Below are positions 14,840 to 16,761 of a stretch of DNA of 16,761 bases, piece by piece. Every line of letters begins with the position of its first letter. Position 1 is the first letter of the stretch. The stretch lies in the NCBI GenBank assembly GCA_021844645.1, contig JAKBTA010000024.1:1-16761 (forward strand), written 5' to 3'. This stretch comes from Nitrospirota bacterium. GTDB lineage: Bacteria; Nitrospirota_A; Leptospirillia; Leptospirillales; Leptospirillaceae. The position numbers were made by a program, and so were the translations under genes. The notes beneath the pieces are model-generated. The model did no database searches. It saw only the letters and a list, made by a program, of their open reading frames with translations, and was not told where the DNA came from.

Positions 14840-16761
14840 TTGAAGTCTCCCTGTCCAAGAATTTTTATCCATCTTCTCCGCCTCGGAATTATTTTAATCG
14901 TTGGCTTTTCAACGATTAAAATGGAAACGGTACAGGCAGAAACGTCCTCCCCCTCTCCAGAAACGCACTCATCTTCACCAAAATCGGATTTCTCTCATTT
15001 TGTCCACAAGCTTCGTCCACACCATCATGATTGGCAATATTGGTACAAACGAAGTCTCTCTGCGATATCAAGAAAAAAATATTCTCTTGCGCTTCTGTTC
15101 CTGAGCCGAGCTATCCGGGAGAACCCGCAGGCCTCCCCTCTCTACAACCTGCAGATCCAGTTGAAAACAGTCCTCTACCGGCAAGCGGAATTGAGAAAAC
15201 TGGCTTCCAATCCGAGGACATCCTCTATTGTCATGAAAGCCTTGAATGGATCACCCCGCTTTGAAACACAATTGGGATATTACCTCGCCTATAGCCCAAA
15301 TGGACCGAAAGACTTTCCATTTGCGGCTTTCTGGTTCAAAAAAGCTGCCGATCAGGGATTTCCGTCAGCCCAGACAAGTCTCGGGTACCTTTATATGCAT
15401 GGAATGGGTGTGGGCAAAGACAATTATAAAGCTGCAAAATTGTTTCAGATGGCAGCTCGCTTGGACAATGGAGACGCCCAAGGATATCTTGGCAGATTTT
15501 ATCGATCAGGCCTGGGGGGACTTCCAAAAAATTCACAAAAGGCTTTCTACTGGTCAAGAAAGGCGGCGCACCACGGAATTTCATGGGCGGAGGTCGACCT
15601 CGGCGCTCTCTATCAGACAGGAGAGGGAATCAAGCCCCGTCTGGAAGGAGAAAACTTCAAGTCACCCCCTGAGTACCGCTCCAATACGGGGGAAGCAAGG
15701 GTCTCCCCCAGAGAAATCAAAGCAGTCTTCTGGTATCGCAGAGCCGCTCTTCAGCGCAACCTGGACGGTATCAACAGTCTTGGAATAATGTACCTCTATG
15801 GCTTCGGAACAGATCCCAAGGTTCGCAGTTCCTATATTCTGTTCCGATTTGCGGCTCATCAAGGACATATATTGGCGCAACGAAATTTGGCATTCGCCTA
15901 TTGGTACGGATTAGGGACAAGAAAGGATACCCGAAAAGCCTATTTCTGGGCCAATAGAGCTGCAGGTGCCGGAAATCCTGAAGCACAAGCTCTGATGGGA
16001 TACTTTACGGAGAAAGGAATTGAAACCCCAAAAAGCTTTCCAAAAGCTGTATTCTGGTACCGAAAAGCAGCAGTACAAGGAAATAAAACGGCACTGAACT
16101 GGTTTCGGAAATGGGCCGATCGGGGAGATCCCTCAACGGCCGACATCCTCGGATATCTCTACGAAAATGGAGCCGGTGTTCCGAAAGATTTAACCGAGGC
16201 ATCCAACCTTTACCAAATTTCGGCAAAGGAAGGAGATGTATGGGCTGAAACAAGGCTCGGGTTCATGGATATGAAAGGTTTTGGTGTCCATCAAGACTAC
16301 AGTCTGGCAATTAAGTGGTTCAGGCGCGCTGCGCTGGAAGGTAATACACGTGCACAAACCTACTTGGGATATCTTTACGAAAACGGATTAGGAGTAAAGA
16401 AAAATTTGGGGAAAGCCTTTCATTGGTACCAAGCCGCAGCTCACCTTGGAGACCGATATGCCCAAACCAATCTGGGATCTTTCTACTATCATGGTTTGGG
16501 CGTGGAGAAAAATCCAAAGAAGGCAGCCCGGTGGTTCAAAAATGCGGCGCTTCAGGGCGACCCGGATGCTGAAGCTTCCTTGGGGAGGATTCTTCAAAAA
16601 GGGATGGGTGTCCCGGCAAATATCAATGAAGCCGTCCACTGGTATAAAGCTTCCGCCCATCAAGGAAACACAACGGCGCAATTCATTCTGGCATCTTTCT
16701 ATGAACGGGGCATCGGAGTTCGGCAGGATCTGAATCGGGCGCTATATTGGTATCGAGAAGC
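14840..16761 (+). CDS. Secreted Sel1-repeat (SLR) protein, 3' partial
   Basis: The frame from TTG at 14840 (GGAGG nine bases upstream) is open to the window end, giving 640 residues without a stop, so the C-terminus is missing. The frame is also open back to GTG 14738, but that start has a poor ribosome site. A signal peptide ends at VQA (near residue 33). From about residue 155 there are some twelve Sel1-like repeats of about 36 residues with the pattern A-xWFxxAAxxGxxxAQxxLGxxYxxGxGVxxD. These helical-hairpin repeats form a superhelical protein-binding scaffold, usually in the periplasm or at the outer membrane. Two irregularities stand out: a roughly 26-residue insertion after repeat three, and a compressed join (QGNKTALNWFRKWADRG) where two repeats appear fused. 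Alginate and exopolysaccharide export systems use similar scaffolds (AlgK, PelB). Here it may organise the fibre-export machinery; that role is inferred. Confidence 0.9.
   Translation, partial: MKSPCPRIFIHLLRLGIILIVGFSTIKMETVQAETSSPSPETHSSSPKSDFSHFVHKLRPHHHDWQYWYKRSLSAISRKKYSLALLFLSRAIRENPQASPLYNLQIQLKTVLYRQAELRKLASNPRTSSIVMKALNGSPRFETQLGYYLAYSPNGPKDFPFAAFWFKKAADQGFPSAQTSLGYLYMHGMGVGKDNYKAAKLFQMAARLDNGDAQGYLGRFYRSGLGGLPKNSQKAFYWSRKAAHHGISWAEVDLGALYQTGEGIKPRLEGENFKSPPEYRSNTGEARVSPREIKAVFWYRRAALQRNLDGINSLGIMYLYGFGTDPKVRSSYILFRFAAHQGHILAQRNLAFAYWYGLGTRKDTRKAYFWANRAAGAGNPEAQALMGYFTEKGIETPKSFPKAVFWYRKAAVQGNKTALNWFRKWADRGDPSTADILGYLYENGAGVPKDLTEASNLYQISAKEGDVWAETRLGFMDMKGFGVHQDYSLAIKWFRRAALEGNTRAQTYLGYLYENGLGVKKNLGKAFHWYQAAAHLGDRYAQTNLGSFYYHGLGVEKNPKKAARWFKNAALQGDPDAEASLGRILQKGMGVPANINEAVHWYKASAHQGNTTAQFILASFYERGIGVRQDLNRALYWYRE

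Overview
The window looks like a chromosomal segment of a Gram-negative bacterium. It has secretion signals, an outer-membrane beta-barrel, sigma-54 control and c-di-GMP enzymes, and its base composition is moderate. A Leptospirillum-like member of the Nitrospirota would fit, but that is an impression from gene style; no rRNA or other marker gene is present.

Layout. Positions 2-127 hold the 3' end of a tRNA (adenine-58-N1)-methyltransferase gene. A radical SAM gene follows (365-1288), convergent with a LuxR-type regulator on the minus strand (1407-2465). Positions 2466-3999 contain no gene I can support, but do hold phased 11-bp repeats, a pair of small palindromes and an 11-bp hairpin. A PAS-GGDEF-EAL protein (4000-6390) and a VpsR-like sigma-54 enhancer-binding protein (about 6595-7986) come next. 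The regulatory region 7987-8783 carries a perfect CRP/FNR-class palindrome and a textbook -24/-12 sigma-54 promoter.

The sigma-54 promoter points into a same-strand cluster that runs to the window end. It encodes a 530-residue secreted protein with seven N/Q-rich repeats, a small secreted protein with one such repeat, a periplasmic C39-type cysteine peptidase like FapD, another small secreted protein, a degenerate PAS protein, an outer-membrane beta-barrel like FapF, and a long secreted Sel1-repeat protein cut by the window edge. A hairpin with a T-rich tail after the major repeat gene probably lowers expression of the downstream genes.

Taken together this is best read as a Fap-like functional-amyloid (biofilm fibre) locus. 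The likely control chain is c-di-GMP, then the VpsR-like activator, then sigma-54 RNA polymerase, with possible CRP-family input. The major repeat protein would form the fibre, the barrel would export it, and the C39 enzyme would process or guard it. The assignment rests on motifs, gene order and promoter match. No homology search was run.
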